From: Kribbella sp. NBC_00382
Lineage (GTDB): Bacteria; Actinomycetota; Actinomycetes; Propionibacteriales; Kribbellaceae
Length of the DNA stretch: 64,000 bases
Assembly: GCF_036067295.1 (NCBI RefSeq)
Contig: NZ_CP107954.1
Location: 1,736,001-1,800,000 of the forward strand
Direction of reading: 5' to 3'
Under the pieces are notes generated by a model. It saw nothing but the letters and a program-made list of their open reading frames with translations. It was not told where the DNA came from and made no database searches. A program made the position numbers and the translations under genes. This document shows, piece by piece, positions 51,442 to 61,252 of this stretch (position 1 is its first letter; each line of letters opens with the position of its first letter).

Positions 51442-53478
51442 TCACTTGCTGGTGAGGTCGTAGATGGTGGTGCCGCCGACGGTCTGCGCCGTGTAGTTCT
51501 GGGCGACCCAGGTACTGATCTCGCTCGAGGTACCACCGCGTCCGCCGCCGAAGCCGCCGCCGGAGCTGCCGATGAAGTAGTGGACCTTGCCCTGGGCAAC
51601 CAATTGCTGGAACTCGGTCAGCGACGGCGCCGGGTCGGTGCCGTTGAAGCCGCCGATCGACATGATCGGGACCTCGGAAGCGATCTGCAGCGGAGCCGCC
51701 GCATTCGAGGTGACCGCCGCGGCCGCCCAGGTGTAACCCTTCGCGCCCTGCTGCAGCAACGACACCAGATCACTGGAAACCCCACTGATCCCGCCACCGC
51801 CAAGGAAGCCACCCATCCCGCCGCCACCCCGCCCCGGCGCTGCCTGCCCAGTGATGCCCTGCCCGGTCGTGCCCTGACCAGTCGCGCCCTGACCAGTGGT
51901 GCCCTGTCCGGTCTGGCCGGGCGGCATACCCATCCGGCCACCGCCGCCGAACCCGCCGCGGCCTCCGGCACCAGCCGGTCCAGCCGTCGGAATCGCACCA
52001 GCGTGTGCCGTACTGATCGTCTGCACCGAGTACGCCGCCGGCCCAGCCAGCGCCGTCAACGCGAGCAGCGTCGCCGCGAACAACCCGGTCCGCCGTACCG
52101 CCGTCCGATGCAGCTTCAACTCAGGCAGCACCAGCACCAACCCAGCCGCCACCACGCCCAAGATCAGAATCGACCACCGCAACCACGGCATCCACGTCGG
52201 CGACGCGTTCAGCAACGAGAAGCTCCACCCGGCCGTCAGCATCGCGCCACCGGCAAGCGTTGCCCGAGGCAACCACTCGGTACGCCGACGCCACAGCACC
52301 ATCGCCGCCGCACCGATCAACGCACCGATGGCCGGCGCCAACGCGATCATGTAGTAGCTGTGGATGATCCCCTGCATGAAGCTGAAGACCAGCCCGGTCA
52401 CCACCAGCCAGCCGCCCCACAGAATCGCGAAGGCCCGCGTCCGATTCGTCCGCCCGCCCTTGCCAGCAGCAACAACCAGTACGACGGTCGACAGCAAAGC
52501 AGCCGGCAGCAACCAAGCGATCTGACTCCCGAACTCACCGCCGAACAACCGCTGCAGGCCGGTCGCGCCACCCCAACCAGGGTTCCCGACTCCGCCGCCG
52601 ACCGACCCGGTCTCGTTACCCGTCAACCGCCCGAGCCCGTTGTAGCCAAGAGTCAGCTCAAGAATGCTGTTCGTCGACGATCCACCGACGTACGGTCGCG
52701 CCGACGCCGGCAGCAACTCCACGATCGCGATCCACCAACCGGCGCTGACGATCAACGCACCGAGCGCGATCACGCTGTGCACCAACCGCTTCCCCAACGC
52801 CGGCTTGCCCGCGATCAGATACGCCAGACCGAAGGCCGGCAGTACCAGGAACGCCTGCAGCATCTTCGTCAGGAAGCCGAAGCCGACCAGAGCACCGGCC
52901 AGCGCCATCCAGCGCCACGCGTGCTTCTCCGAGTCGATCGCCCGGGTCACCGCCCACGCGCCCATCACGAGCAGCAGGATCAGCAACGCGTCCGGGTTGT
53001 TGAACCGGAACATCAGCACCGCCACCGGCGTCAGCGCCAGCACCGCACCCGCGAGCAACCCGGCGTTGGCCGAGAACCAGCGGCGTACCGACACATAGAC
53101 GAAGCCGACGCTCGCCACGCCCATCAGGGCCTGCGGAACCAGCATGCTCCAGACGCCGAAGCCGAAGATCCGCCCGGACAGCCCCATCACCCACAGCGAG
53201 CCTGGTGTCTTGTCCACCGTGATGAAGCTGGACGAGTCGAAGGCCCCGAAGAACCAGGCCTTCCAGCTCGTCGAGCCGGCCTGGACCGCGGCCGCGTAGT
53301 ACTCGTTGCCGTAGCCGTTCTTGGAAAGCCCCCACAGGTAGGCGATCGCGGTCAGCGCGAGCAGGCCGCCGTACAGGACCTTGTCGCGGCTGAGCGTGTA
53401 CGCCGTGACGCGGGTCTGCGCTCTGCCGGGTTTGGCGCGCGACGGCGCCGCTGTCGTCGGTTCGGTCAGGGTGCTCAT
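51442..53478 (-). CDS. GT39/ArnT-like membrane glycosyltransferase
   Basis: A 678-residue polytopic enzyme that uses polyprenyl-phosphate sugars. The N-terminal catalytic loop motif is KDPGSLW-like (TVDKTPGSLWVMGLSGRIFG divided by the first helices), with about eleven helices up to residue 480 and an external C-terminal region. There a Gly/Thr/Gln repeat tract (TGQGTTGQGATGQG) sits at about 520-565. ATG 53478 shares bases with the upstream stop (TGATG). Partner of the GT2-GtrA protein. Confidence 0.9.
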   Translation of the reverse strand: MSTLTEPTTAAPSRAKPGRAQTRVTAYTLSRDKVLYGGLLALTAIAYLWGLSKNGYGNEYYAAAVQAGSTSWKAWFFGAFDSSSFITVDKTPGSLWVMGLSGRIFGFGVWSMLVPQALMGVASVGFVYVSVRRWFSANAGLLAGAVLALTPVAVLMFRFNNPDALLILLLVMGAWAVTRAIDSEKHAWRWMALAGALVGFGFLTKMLQAFLVLPAFGLAYLIAGKPALGKRLVHSVIALGALIVSAGWWIAIVELLPASARPYVGGSSTNSILELTLGYNGLGRLTGNETGSVGGGVGNPGWGGATGLQRLFGGEFGSQIAWLLPAALLSTVVLVVAAGKGGRTNRTRAFAILWGGWLVVTGLVFSFMQGIIHSYYMIALAPAIGALIGAAAMVLWRRRTEWLPRATLAGGAMLTAGWSFSLLNASPTWMPWLRWSILILGVVAAGLVLVLPELKLHRTAVRRTGLFAATLLALTALAGPAAYSVQTISTAHAGAIPTAGPAGAGGRGGFGGGGRMGMPPGQTGQGTTGQGATGQGTTGQGITGQAAPGRGGGGMGGFLGGGGISGVSSDLVSLLQQGAKGYTWAAAAVTSNAAAPLQIASEVPIMSIGGFNGTDPAPSLTEFQQLVAQGKVHYFIGSSGGGFGGGRGGTSSEISTWVAQNYTAQTVGGTTIYDLTSK

Positions 53479-54710
53479 CAATTACTCCGGGTGCTGTCGA
53501 GAACCGCCGTGGGTTCGAGAGTTGGGAAGGTGGGCGCCTCGTCGTCGAAGACCCAGGCCTGGAAGAGGCTGAACCGGACCACCGTCGCGGCCAGGTTGGC
53601 GACCGTCAGGACGGTGATCTCGACGCTGTGCGCCGGTACTGCGACCGCCGCGTGCAGCAGCCACAGCGCTGAAGCGGTCAGGGCCCAGCCGATGCCGAAG
53701 GTGACGAGTCCACGCAGTTGGTGCTTGGTGCGGTTCTCCACACCCCGGACGCCGAACGTGACGCGACGGTTGAGGGCGGTGTTGCCGACCGCGGTGATCA
53801 GCAACGCGAGCACGTTCGCGACCTGGGCCGGCATCGCGTGCCGCAAAGCCAAGTACAGAAGGATGTACGCGAGCGTGCTCACCACGCCGACGCCGGCGAA
53901 ACGTAGTACGCGAGCAGCCAGTGCCGTCCGCGGGTCAGCGATGGAAGGCCGGCCGAATGCCTGTCGCACGGGCTCCAGCGGGATCCGGCCGCGGCCGAGG
54001 TTCTTGCTCAGCCGGGCGATCCCGCGCAGGTCCTCGACGACGGTCTTGGCGATCGCGACCCGCGAGTCGAGGTCGTCGACCCAGTCGACCGGTACCTCGT
54101 GGATCCGCAGGCCGGCGCGCTCGGCAAGTACCAGGAGCTCGGTGTCGAAGAACCAGCTGGTGTCCTCGACGAGCGGCAGCAACTCGACGGCGACGTCCCG
54201 CCGGATCGCTTTGAAGCCGCACTGCGCATCCGAGAACCTCGCCCCCAAGGTTGCCCGGAGCAACAGGTTGTAGCCGCGCGAGATCGCCTCCCGCTTCGGT
54301 CGCCGGACCACCCGCGAACCCCGGGCGAGCCTGGAGCCGATGGCCACATCACTGTGCCCGGCCAGCAGCGGAGCCACCAGCGGAAGCAGCGCGTTGAGAT
54401 TGGTGGAGAGGTCGACGTCCATGTAGGCCAGGACTTCCGCCTGACCGGACGACCAGACCTGTTTCAGCGCGCGACCACGACCCGGCTGCTCGATCCGGAC
54501 GATCCGGACGCCCGGCAGCTCGGAGGCCAGCAGCGCCCCGATCTCCCAGGTGGCGTCGGTACTGCCGTTGTCGGCGATGCAGACCTCGGCCGGAAACGGG
54601 AACGCACTGTCCAGGAACGCGCGCAGCCGCCGAATATTGGGACCGAGGTCGTACTCCTCATTGCGAACGGGTACGACGATCTCGACCCGAGGATGACCTG
54701 ATGTCTGCAT
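53478..54710 (-). CDS. GT2 polyprenyl-phosphate glycosyltransferase fused to GtrA domain
   Basis: A 410-residue protein. The N-terminal DPM1-like domain (about 5-245) has VEIVVPVRNEEYDLGPNIRRL, AYMDVDLSTN and CGFKAIRRD; the C-terminal GtrA-like domain (about 275-395) has four transmembrane helices (RFAGVGVVSTLAYILLYLAL). It would load a sugar onto a polyprenyl phosphate and flip it for the following GT39 enzyme. ATG 54710. Confidence 0.92.
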   Translation of the reverse strand: MQTSGHPRVEIVVPVRNEEYDLGPNIRRLRAFLDSAFPFPAEVCIADNGSTDATWEIGALLASELPGVRIVRIEQPGRGRALKQVWSSGQAEVLAYMDVDLSTNLNALLPLVAPLLAGHSDVAIGSRLARGSRVVRRPKREAISRGYNLLLRATLGARFSDAQCGFKAIRRDVAVELLPLVEDTSWFFDTELLVLAERAGLRIHEVPVDWVDDLDSRVAIAKTVVEDLRGIARLSKNLGRGRIPLEPVRQAFGRPSIADPRTALAARVLRFAGVGVVSTLAYILLYLALRHAMPAQVANVLALLITAVGNTALNRRVTFGVRGVENRTKHQLRGLVTFGIGWALTASALWLLHAAVAVPAHSVEITVLTVANLAATVVRFSLFQAWVFDDEAPTFPTLEPTAVLDSTRSN

Positions 54711-54775
54711 GTCACCGATGCTGTCCGGTGAACCTTAGCCACTCCCTGTGCCCGGCTGGGAGTTCCCTGGCAGAG

Positions 54776-55174
54776 TCAGTCCTTGGCTGTGCGACGGAGC
54801 CAGAGCAGTCCGAGAATCGGCAGCACCAAGGGGACGTACCCGTAGCCCTGGCCGAAGTGGGACCAGACCGTGGCGTCCGGGAAGTCGTCCGGGACGGCGT
54901 AGCTGAAGGCGCCGATGCCGACGACGCCGATCAGCTCGATGATGATCGCGACCGTGGCGACCTTGCGGGAGACGATGGTTGCCTTGGCCAACGCGAAGGT
55001 GGCGGCGCAGTAGATGACCGCGGCAAGGGCCGACAGCAGGTAGGCGATCGGGGCATCGGAGAACTGCGTCGCGATCTGTACGACGGCCCGCCCGGTCGCC
55101 GACAACGCGAACAACCCGTAGACGGCGATCAGGATCCGGCCCGGACCGTGCCGGGTCGCCGATGCATCCGCCAT
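54776..55174 (-). CDS. Hypothetical membrane protein
   Basis: A 132-residue protein with four predicted helices and a C-terminal LPILGLLWLRRTAKD. ATG 55174 starts one base after the stop of the upstream gene, so they are coupled. The pair sits directly downstream of purB but has no clear link to purine synthesis. Family not recognised. Confidence 0.65.
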   Translation of the reverse strand: MADASATRHGPGRILIAVYGLFALSATGRAVVQIATQFSDAPIAYLLSALAAVIYCAATFALAKATIVSRKVATVAIIIELIGVVGIGAFSYAVPDDFPDATVWSHFGQGYGYVPLVLPILGLLWLRRTAKD

Positions 55175-55175
55175 C

Positions 55176-55532
55176 TCAGACCGCCCACAGGTCATGGAGC
55201 CGCAACTCGAGTACGGGGACCACGATGCAGGCGATCGCCAACGCGCCCGCACCCCAGCGACTGCTCTCGGCCAGCGCCCACAGCGCGCCGATCGGGAGGA
55301 CCAGCAGCGAGCCGATCAGATAGCCGATGAAGAACGGCCCGGACACGTCGCGATCCGTGCCGATGAGCTGGACGATGCCCACCACCAACTGGCCGACCAG
55401 CAAGACCTCGATCACGCCGGTCAGGCCGAGCAACGGCCAGTTGATCCGGCGATCCAGCCCCGCAATCGACAGCGCGAAGATCGTCGCGGCCAGCGACAGA
55501 GCCACGAGGGCCAGGGTGAGCGGTTCGTACAC
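55176..55532 (-). CDS. Hypothetical membrane protein
   Basis: A 118-residue protein with four hydrophobic helices (LTLALVALSLAATIFALSIAG; LLGLTGVIEVLLVGQLVVGIV). GTG 55532, three bases after the purB stop codon. Together with the following gene it resembles a two-component small integral membrane complex. No family assigned. Confidence 0.65.
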   Translation of the reverse strand: MYEPLTLALVALSLAATIFALSIAGLDRRINWPLLGLTGVIEVLLVGQLVVGIVQLIGTDRDVSGPFFIGYLIGSLLVLPIGALWALAESSRWGAGALAIACIVVPVLELRLHDLWAV

Positions 55533-55535
55533 GAG

Positions 55536-56981
55536 CTAGAGGATGTCACCCGGCGTGTAGGCGGCGGCCTCGGGGTAGCGCTTGGCCAGCGTATCGATGC
55601 TGGCGACGACCGCGTTGACCTGCGCGACGGCCGCTCCGGTGAACGACAGCGGCTCGCCGACGATGCCGACGATCTGCTCCTCGGTCAGCCCGAGCCGGCC
55701 GTCCGTGCCGAGCCGGTGGAACAGGTCGTTCTCCGAGGTGCCCTTGCGCAGGTCGAGCGCCATCGCGACGGCGTGCTCCTTGATCACCTCGTGCGCGGTC
55801 TCCCGGCCGACCCCGTTCTTGACCGCGGCCATCAGCACCTTCGTGGTGGTGAGGAACGGCAGGTACCGCTCCAGCTCACGGGCCACGACGGCCGGGTAGA
55901 CCCCGAATTCGTCCAGCACGGTCAGGAACGTCTCGAACAAGCCGTCCAGCGCGAAGAACGCGTCGGGCAGGGCGACCCGGCGTACGACGGAGCAGAAGAC
56001 GTCGCCCTCGTTCCACTGGTTGCCGGCCAGCTCGCCGGTCATCGACGCGTAGCCGCGCAGGATGACGGCCAGCCCGTTGACCCGCTCACAGGAACGCGTG
56101 TTCATCTTGTGCGGCATCGCGGACGAGCCGACCTGGCCCTCCTTGAAGCCCTCGGTAACCAGCTCGTGCCCGGCCATCAGCCGGATCGTCGTCGCCAGGC
56201 TGGACGGCCCGGCGGCGAGCTGGACGAGCGCCGAGACGACGTCGTAGTCGAGCGAACGCGGGTACACCTGGCCGACGCTGGTCAGCACCCGGCGGAAGCC
56301 CAGGTGCTGCGCGACCTCGGACTCCAGCCCGGCGAGCAGCTTCTCCTGGCCGTTGAACAGGTCGAGCATGTCCTGCGAAGTACCGACCGGGCCCTTGATG
56401 CCACGCAGCGGGTACCGGTCGATCAGGTCCTCGAGCCGGGCGATCGCGACCAGCAGCTCGTCCGCCGCCGAGGCGAACCGCTTGCCGAGCGTGGTCGCCT
56501 GGGCCGCGACGTTGTGCGAGCGGCCGGTCATCACCAGCGCCGCGTGGTCGGCCGCCTTCTGGCCGAGCTGGACGACCGTCGCCACCGCGCGATCGCGGAC
56601 CAGCTCGAGGCCGGCCCGGATCTGCAGCTGCTCGACGTTCTCGGTCAGGTCCCGGCTCGTCATGCCCTTGTGCACGTGCTCGTGCCCGGCCAGCGCGTTG
56701 AACTCCTCGATCCGCGCCTTCACGTCATGCCGGGTGACCCGCTCCCGCGCCGCGATCGACTCCAGGTCGACCTGGTCGATCACTCTGCGGTAGTCCTCGA
56801 TCACCCCGTCCGGTACATCGACGCCGAACTCCTTCTGCGCCCCCAGCACCGCGAGCCACAGCTGCCGCTCCAGCACGATCTTGTACTCCGGCGACCACAG
56901 CTGCGCCATCGACGGGCTGGCGTAACGCGCAGCAAGAACGTTCGGGATCCGGGGCTTACCAGTAGTCGGCACGTACCCCAT
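55536..56981 (-). CDS. purB: Adenylosuccinate lyase
   Basis: A 481-residue enzyme of the fumarase/aspartase superfamily, splitting SAICAR and adenylosuccinate. The signature loop is GSSAMPHKMN, the first conserved region MTSRDLTENVEQL, and the acid/base histidine region TGRSHNV. ATG 56981 with GGGAG just upstream. Head of a small operon with two membrane proteins. Confidence 0.96.
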   Translation of the reverse strand: MGYVPTTGKPRIPNVLAARYASPSMAQLWSPEYKIVLERQLWLAVLGAQKEFGVDVPDGVIEDYRRVIDQVDLESIAARERVTRHDVKARIEEFNALAGHEHVHKGMTSRDLTENVEQLQIRAGLELVRDRAVATVVQLGQKAADHAALVMTGRSHNVAAQATTLGKRFASAADELLVAIARLEDLIDRYPLRGIKGPVGTSQDMLDLFNGQEKLLAGLESEVAQHLGFRRVLTSVGQVYPRSLDYDVVSALVQLAAGPSSLATTIRLMAGHELVTEGFKEGQVGSSAMPHKMNTRSCERVNGLAVILRGYASMTGELAGNQWNEGDVFCSVVRRVALPDAFFALDGLFETFLTVLDEFGVYPAVVARELERYLPFLTTTKVLMAAVKNGVGRETAHEVIKEHAVAMALDLRKGTSENDLFHRLGTDGRLGLTEEQIVGIVGEPLSFTGAAVAQVNAVVASIDTLAKRYPEAAAYTPGDIL

Positions 56982-57017
56982 TCTCTCCCAGACTCACCAC
57001 CCCGCGATCACCAGGGC

Positions 57018-57143
57018 TCAGCGCCAGAGCCAGCGGAGGTACTGGTCGAAGGGCTCGGGTGGAGTGGGGTGGGTGGGCGGCGGTGGTACGACCGGGCGGG
57101 AGTCGCTCGCGGCGAGCTCTTCAACGGCCAGCGTTGTCGGCAT
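57018..57143 (-). CDS. Small Pro-rich protein, 41 residues
   Basis: An open frame from ATG 57143 to TGA 57018, between purB and the quinone reductase gene. It encodes an acidic N-terminus (LAVEELAASDS), a Pro stretch and a Trp-rich C-terminus (PFDQYLRWLWR). Most codons end in G or C, supporting real coding, but the ribosome binding site is poor. It would be 36 bases upstream of purB. Function unknown. Confidence 0.4.
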   Translation of the reverse strand: MPTTLAVEELAASDSRPVVPPPPTHPTPPEPFDQYLRWLWR

Positions 57144-57234
57144 ACCTAGTACATGTCCTGAAAGGGCAGAAAAGTTGTGCGTGGCGAAAAGTTTCTTCAG
57201 ATCTCTTCACGCAGAAAACTAGAAACAGCCCACA

Positions 57235-58206
57235 TCAGGAGACGTCGACGGCGATCTTGCCGCTGACCAGACCGTCGACCAGATCGACGATGGCCTGCGG
57301 AACGCCCTCGAGCGGGACCACACTGTCGATACTCGGCAGCACCTTGCCCGCGTCGATCAGCTCCGCGAGGACCTTGAGATCGGCGGCATTCTCTTTCGCC
57401 AGCAGGCCGGTCAGCCGTTGCCGGACGAACAGCGACAGCAGTTGCGCCCGGAGCTGCCGATCGGTCCCGCCGGAAAGGGCATCGCCACCCTCGCCTCCTG
57501 CGATGACGGCGGTCCCGGTCGCGGTGAGTGCCCGGCGCAGTCGCTTGATCGTCGGGGTGCCGGCCATGTCGATGATCAGGTCGAACTGGCGAGTGCCGTC
57601 GGCGAAGTCCTCGTGGGTGTAGTCGAGGACATGGTCGGCCCCGAGCTTCTGGACCAGCGCGAGTTTCGGAGTACTGGCGGTGCCGGTGACTTCGGCGCCG
57701 AAGGCCTTGGCGAGCTGGACTGCGAAGGTACCGACGCCTCCGGATGCGCCGGTGATCAACACCTTCTGGCCGGCTTGGACCTTGCCTGCATCGCGGAGCG
57801 CCTGCAGGGCGGTGGTCCCGGAGATCCCGACCACGGCGGCTTCCGCGAAGCCGAGACCGGCCGGCTTCAAGGCCAGCTTGTCGGCACGCGCGACGGCGTA
57901 CTGGGCGAAGGCGCCCTCCCCGATGCCGAACACCTCGTCGCCCTCGGCGAACTTGGTCACCCCTTCGCCGAGGGCGACAACGCGACCCGCGAGCTCCCGC
58001 CCGAGCACGGGGTTCTTCGGCCGGCGTACGCCGAAGACGAGACGGAGGAGGTACGGCTTGCCGGTCATCAGGTGCCAGGCGCCGCGGTCGAGCCCGGCCG
58101 CCTCGACCTGCACCAGCACCTCACCTGCCTTTGGCGTGGGCTTCGGGACCTCGGCGACTCGCAGGACGTCGGCTGTTCCGTAGCTGTCCCGCACGACTGC
58201 GCGCAT
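57235..58206 (-). CDS. Quinone-reductase-like zinc-independent alcohol dehydrogenase
   Basis: A 323-residue MDR-superfamily oxidoreductase. The NADPH motif is ITGASGGVGTFAVQLAKAFGAEV; the N-terminal GroES-like domain has GRELAGRVVALGEGV without the zinc ligands. ATG 58206. It is divergent from a TetR regulator with a double palindrome between them, so it is probably induced by a reactive or quinone-like compound. Confidence 0.9.
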   Translation of the reverse strand: MRAVVRDSYGTADVLRVAEVPKPTPKAGEVLVQVEAAGLDRGAWHLMTGKPYLLRLVFGVRRPKNPVLGRELAGRVVALGEGVTKFAEGDEVFGIGEGAFAQYAVARADKLALKPAGLGFAEAAVVGISGTTALQALRDAGKVQAGQKVLITGASGGVGTFAVQLAKAFGAEVTGTASTPKLALVQKLGADHVLDYTHEDFADGTRQFDLIIDMAGTPTIKRLRRALTATGTAVIAGGEGGDALSGGTDRQLRAQLLSLFVRQRLTGLLAKENAADLKVLAELIDAGKVLPSIDSVVPLEGVPQAIVDLVDGLVSGKIAVDVS

Positions 58207-58229
58207 CTTCGTGGTCCCCCCGAGCTTGG

Positions 58230-58271
58230 TTTCGTACTTAGTATGGCGACCGTACCGTACTTAGTACGAAA
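58230..58271. promoter_or_regulatory. Double palindromic TetR operator between divergent genes
   Basis: Two copies of a 13-base palindrome, CGTACTTAGTATG (58233-58245) and CGTACTTAGTACG (58256-58268), start 23 bases apart. The outer bases TTTCGTAC (58230) and GTACGAAA (58264) make the whole region an inverted repeat. TATCGT (58276-58281) is a possible -10 with the TetR ATG seven bases later. Confidence 0.7.
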
Positions 58272-58288
58272 CTGCTATCGTCCAGTCG

Positions 58289-58954
58289 ATGCCACGTTCA
58301 CAGGGGACCGCGGAGCGCCCTCAACTCAGCCGCGAGCGGGTACTGCGAGCCGCCGTCGCGGTGGCCGACGGTGGCGGCCTGGCCGGGCTGACGATCCGGT
58401 CGCTGGCGACGCAGCTGGACGTCAAGCCGATGTCGGTCTACTACTACGTCGCGAACAAGAACGAGATCCTCGACGGGATCGTCGACCTGGTCTTCGGCGA
58501 GATCGAGTTGCCTTCTCCTGGTGGTGATTGGCGTGCGGAGATCAGCAAGCGCGCACACTCCGCCCGGGCGGTGCTGCGACGGCACTCGTGGGCGATCGGG
58601 CTGATGGAGTCGCGGACCACCCCCGGGCCGGCGACGTTGCGGCATCACGATGCCAACCTGGGCACTTTTCGCGCGGCGGGGTTCTCGGTGGCGATGACGG
58701 CGCACGCCTATGCGTTGCTCGACGCGTTTGTGTACGGCTTCGCAGTACAGGAGGCGTCGTTGCCGTTCGAGGGGTCCGAGGATGCCGCCGAGGTGGCCGG
58801 CGCGATGATGGAGCAGTTCAGCTCAGGGCAGTACCCGCACCTGACCGAGCTGGCGACGGAGCACGTCCTCCAGCCCGGTTACGCCTTCGGTGACGAGTTC
58901 AGCTTCGGTCTCGACCTGATCCTCGACGGACTTGCTAGGTCGTTGGCTAGCTGA
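58289..58954 (+). CDS. TetR/AcrR-family regulator
   Basis: A 221-residue regulator with a TetR N-terminal helix-turn-helix (about 14-60, [37 protein letters not shown]) and a TetR_C_1-type ligand domain (about 75-215). ATG 58289; the mRNA may be leaderless. It very likely represses itself and the divergent quinone-reductase-like gene through the double palindrome. Convergent eight-base overlap with purD. Confidence 0.9.
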   Translation: MPRSQGTAERPQLSRERVLRAAVAVADGGGLAGLTIRSLATQLDVKPMSVYYYVANKNEILDGIVDLVFGEIELPSPGGDWRAEISKRAHSARAVLRRHSWAIGLMESRTTPGPATLRHHDANLGTFRAAGFSVAMTAHAYALLDAFVYGFAVQEASLPFEGSEDAAEVAGAMMEQFSSGQYPHLTELATEHVLQPGYAFGDEFSFGLDLILDGLARSLAS

Positions 58955-60236
58955 CGGGCTCGAGCTCGATCTCGCCGCGGGCTGCCTTGAGGGCGATGTC
59001 GGTGCGGTGCTGCGAGCCCTTGATGAGGATCTGGCCGACGCCGGCGTACGCGCGCTGGCGAGCCTCGTCGAGATCCTTGCCGGTGGCGCTGACCGCGAGG
59101 ACCCGGCCGCCCGACGTCACGACCTCGCCGTCCTCGATCGACGTACCGGCGTGGAAGACGCGGACGCCGCCGGACTCGGCCTGGTCGATACCGCTGATCA
59201 CGTCACCGCTGCGGGGCTTGGCCGGGTACTTCTTGGCCGCGACCACGACCGCGACCGAGGCGCCGGACTTCCAGCGCAGGGGTTCGGCGTCGGCGAGCTT
59301 GCCGGTCGCGGCGGCGTACAGGAGTCCGCCGAGCGGGGTCTGCAGCAACGGGAGCAGGGCCTGCGTCTCCGGGTCGCCGAAGCGGGCGTTGAATTCGATC
59401 ACCCGGACACCACGGGAGGTCAGCGCCAGGCCGGCGTACAGGAGACCGCTGAACGGAGTACCGCGGCGGCGCAGCTCGTCGATGGTCGGCTGGAGCACCT
59501 TCTCGGTGATCTCCTCGACCAAACCTTCCGGTGCCCAAGGCAACGGTGTGTACGCGCCCATGCCACCGGTGTTGGGGCCTTCGTCGTTGTCCGCAAGGCG
59601 TTTGAAGTCCTGGGCCGGCTGCATCGGCAGCACGGTGACGCCGTCGGTGATCGCGAACAGCGAGACCTCGGGGCCGTCGAGGAACTCCTCGATCAGCACC
59701 TGCTCGCAGCCGGCCGCGTGCTCGAGCGCCTCGGCGCGGTCCGAGGTGACGACGACACCCTTGCCCGCGGCAAGCGCGTCGTCCTTGACCACGTACGGGG
59801 GCCCGAACGCATCGATCGCCTCGGCGGCCTGCTCGGGCGTCGTACAGACGTAGGCCCGGCCGGTCGGCACACTCGCCGCCGCCATCACGTCCTTGGCGAA
59901 GGCCTTGGACCCCTCGATCTCAGCAGCTTCCTTGGACGGCCCGAACACGGCGATCCCAGCAGCCCTGAGCGGATCAGCCAGCCCCGCAACGAGCGGCGCC
60001 TCAGGCCCAACGACCACCAGGTCGGCGCCAACCTCCTGAGCCAGCGCGACGACCGCATCATGATCCGAGATGTCCACCGGACGGCAAACGATCGTTTGCC
60101 CGTCGTACGTCGGTTGCAAGGCGTCGATGCCAGGGTTGCCCGGGGCCGCGACGACCTGCTCGACCTCAGGGTCCCGGCTCAGCGCCCAGACGAGTGCGTG
60201 TTCACGGCCGCCAGAGCCGATTACGAGAACCTTCAC
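58947..60236 (-). CDS. purD: Phosphoribosylamine-glycine ligase
   Basis: A 429-residue ATP-grasp enzyme of the second purine step. [17 protein letters not shown] at the N-terminus, [28 protein letters not shown] and the loop [16 protein letters not shown] are all present. ATG/GTG start at 60236. Divergent from the ugp-like operon by 98 bases. Confidence 0.97.
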   Translation of the reverse strand: MKVLVIGSGGREHALVWALSRDPEVEQVVAAPGNPGIDALQPTYDGQTIVCRPVDISDHDAVVALAQEVGADLVVVGPEAPLVAGLADPLRAAGIAVFGPSKEAAEIEGSKAFAKDVMAAASVPTGRAYVCTTPEQAAEAIDAFGPPYVVKDDALAAGKGVVVTSDRAEALEHAAGCEQVLIEEFLDGPEVSLFAITDGVTVLPMQPAQDFKRLADNDEGPNTGGMGAYTPLPWAPEGLVEEITEKVLQPTIDELRRRGTPFSGLLYAGLALTSRGVRVIEFNARFGDPETQALLPLLQTPLGGLLYAAATGKLADAEPLRWKSGASVAVVVAAKKYPAKPRSGDVISGIDQAESGGVRVFHAGTSIEDGEVVTSGGRVLAVSATGKDLDEARQRAYAGVGQILIKGSQHRTDIALKAARGEIELEPVS

Positions 60237-60334
60237 GAGCCATGAGCCTAGTGCACCTTTGCGGGTACCGGTGCGTGGCTTGGGTTGGTGCGGCCCCGGG
60301 CGGTGTAAGACTGCGCGTGACTGGAGGTATTCGC

Positions 60335-61252
60335 TTGACTACGAAATCCATGGTGGCCCGCCCCGGCCGCCGGCCGACACCGGCATCGCTTGCGTCCTGG
60401 CTGCTGCTGTTGCCGTGTGTGGTGATCTTCGCCCTGTTCATCGTCTGGCCGCTCGGCAAGTCCGTCTCGCTGTCGCTGCACGGGTCCGACCTGTTCGGCC
60501 GCCCCGATGCCTTCGTCGGGTTGCAGCACTACCGGGACATGCTCGGCAGCTCCGAGTTCCGGCACATTCTCTGGGTCACCTTCGCGTTCGTGCTGCTGAC
60601 GGTGATACCGGGCGTCCTGGGCGGGCTGGCGATCGTGCTGCTGCTCGAACAGCACATCAAGGGGATCCGGATCTTCCGGACCGCCTTCGCGCTGCCGTTC
60701 GCGTTCTCGGTGGCCAGCGCTTCGGTGATCTTCGCGACCATCTACAATCCGGCGATCGGGCTGGCCAACGGGATCCTCGGCAAGTTCGGGGTGGACCGGA
60801 TCGGCTGGCTGACCGACCCGTCGTGGGCACTGGTCAGCGTCGCGATCACCACCGTCTGGATGAGCATCGGCTACAACGTGCTCGTGCTGTCGGCGGGGAT
60901 CGGCGCGATTCCCACCGAGATCAACGAGGCGGCCACGCTGGACGGCGCCGGCGGCTGGCGGGCGGCCCGGTACATCACCGTGCCGATGCTCGGCCCGCAA
61001 CTGTTCTTCCTGGTGGTCATCTCGACGATCCAGTCATTGCAGGGGTTCGGGCAGATCAAGATCCTCACCCCTGAAGGCGGCCCCGAGCAGTCGACCAAGA
61101 CGCTCGTCTACTCGATCTACCACACCGCGTTCGCCAACAACGCCAGCGATTTCGGTGCCGCGTCGGCGCAGGCGATCGTGCTTTTGGTGATCCTCCTGGC
61201 GTGTACCGCGATCCAGTTCGGCGTACTCGAGAGGCGGGTGCACTACAAGTGA
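60335..61252 (+). CDS. ugpA: Glycerol-3-phosphate-type ABC permease UgpA-like
   Basis: A 305-residue CUT1 permease with six helices and the EAA loop NEAATLDGAGGWRAARYITVPML. TTG 60335 is chosen because GGAGG (60323-60327) is seven bases upstream; an ATG at 60350 is too far and a GTG at 60317 precedes the binding site. It heads the ugpA-ugpE-ugpB operon. No PHO box was found in the 98-base upstream region. Confidence 0.85.
   Translation: MTTKSMVARPGRRPTPASLASWLLLLPCVVIFALFIVWPLGKSVSLSLHGSDLFGRPDAFVGLQHYRDMLGSSEFRHILWVTFAFVLLTVIPGVLGGLAIVLLLEQHIKGIRIFRTAFALPFAFSVASASVIFATIYNPAIGLANGILGKFGVDRIGWLTDPSWALVSVAITTVWMSIGYNVLVLSAGIGAIPTEINEAATLDGAGGWRAARYITVPMLGPQLFFLVVISTIQSLQGFGQIKILTPEGGPEQSTKTLVYSIYHTAFANNASDFGAASAQAIVLLVILLACTAIQFGVLERRVHYK

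Noticed and set aside
60237..60334. PHO box upstream of the ugp-like operon
   Set aside because: No tandem TTCAC-type units were found; phosphate control of this operon is not supported by the sequence.
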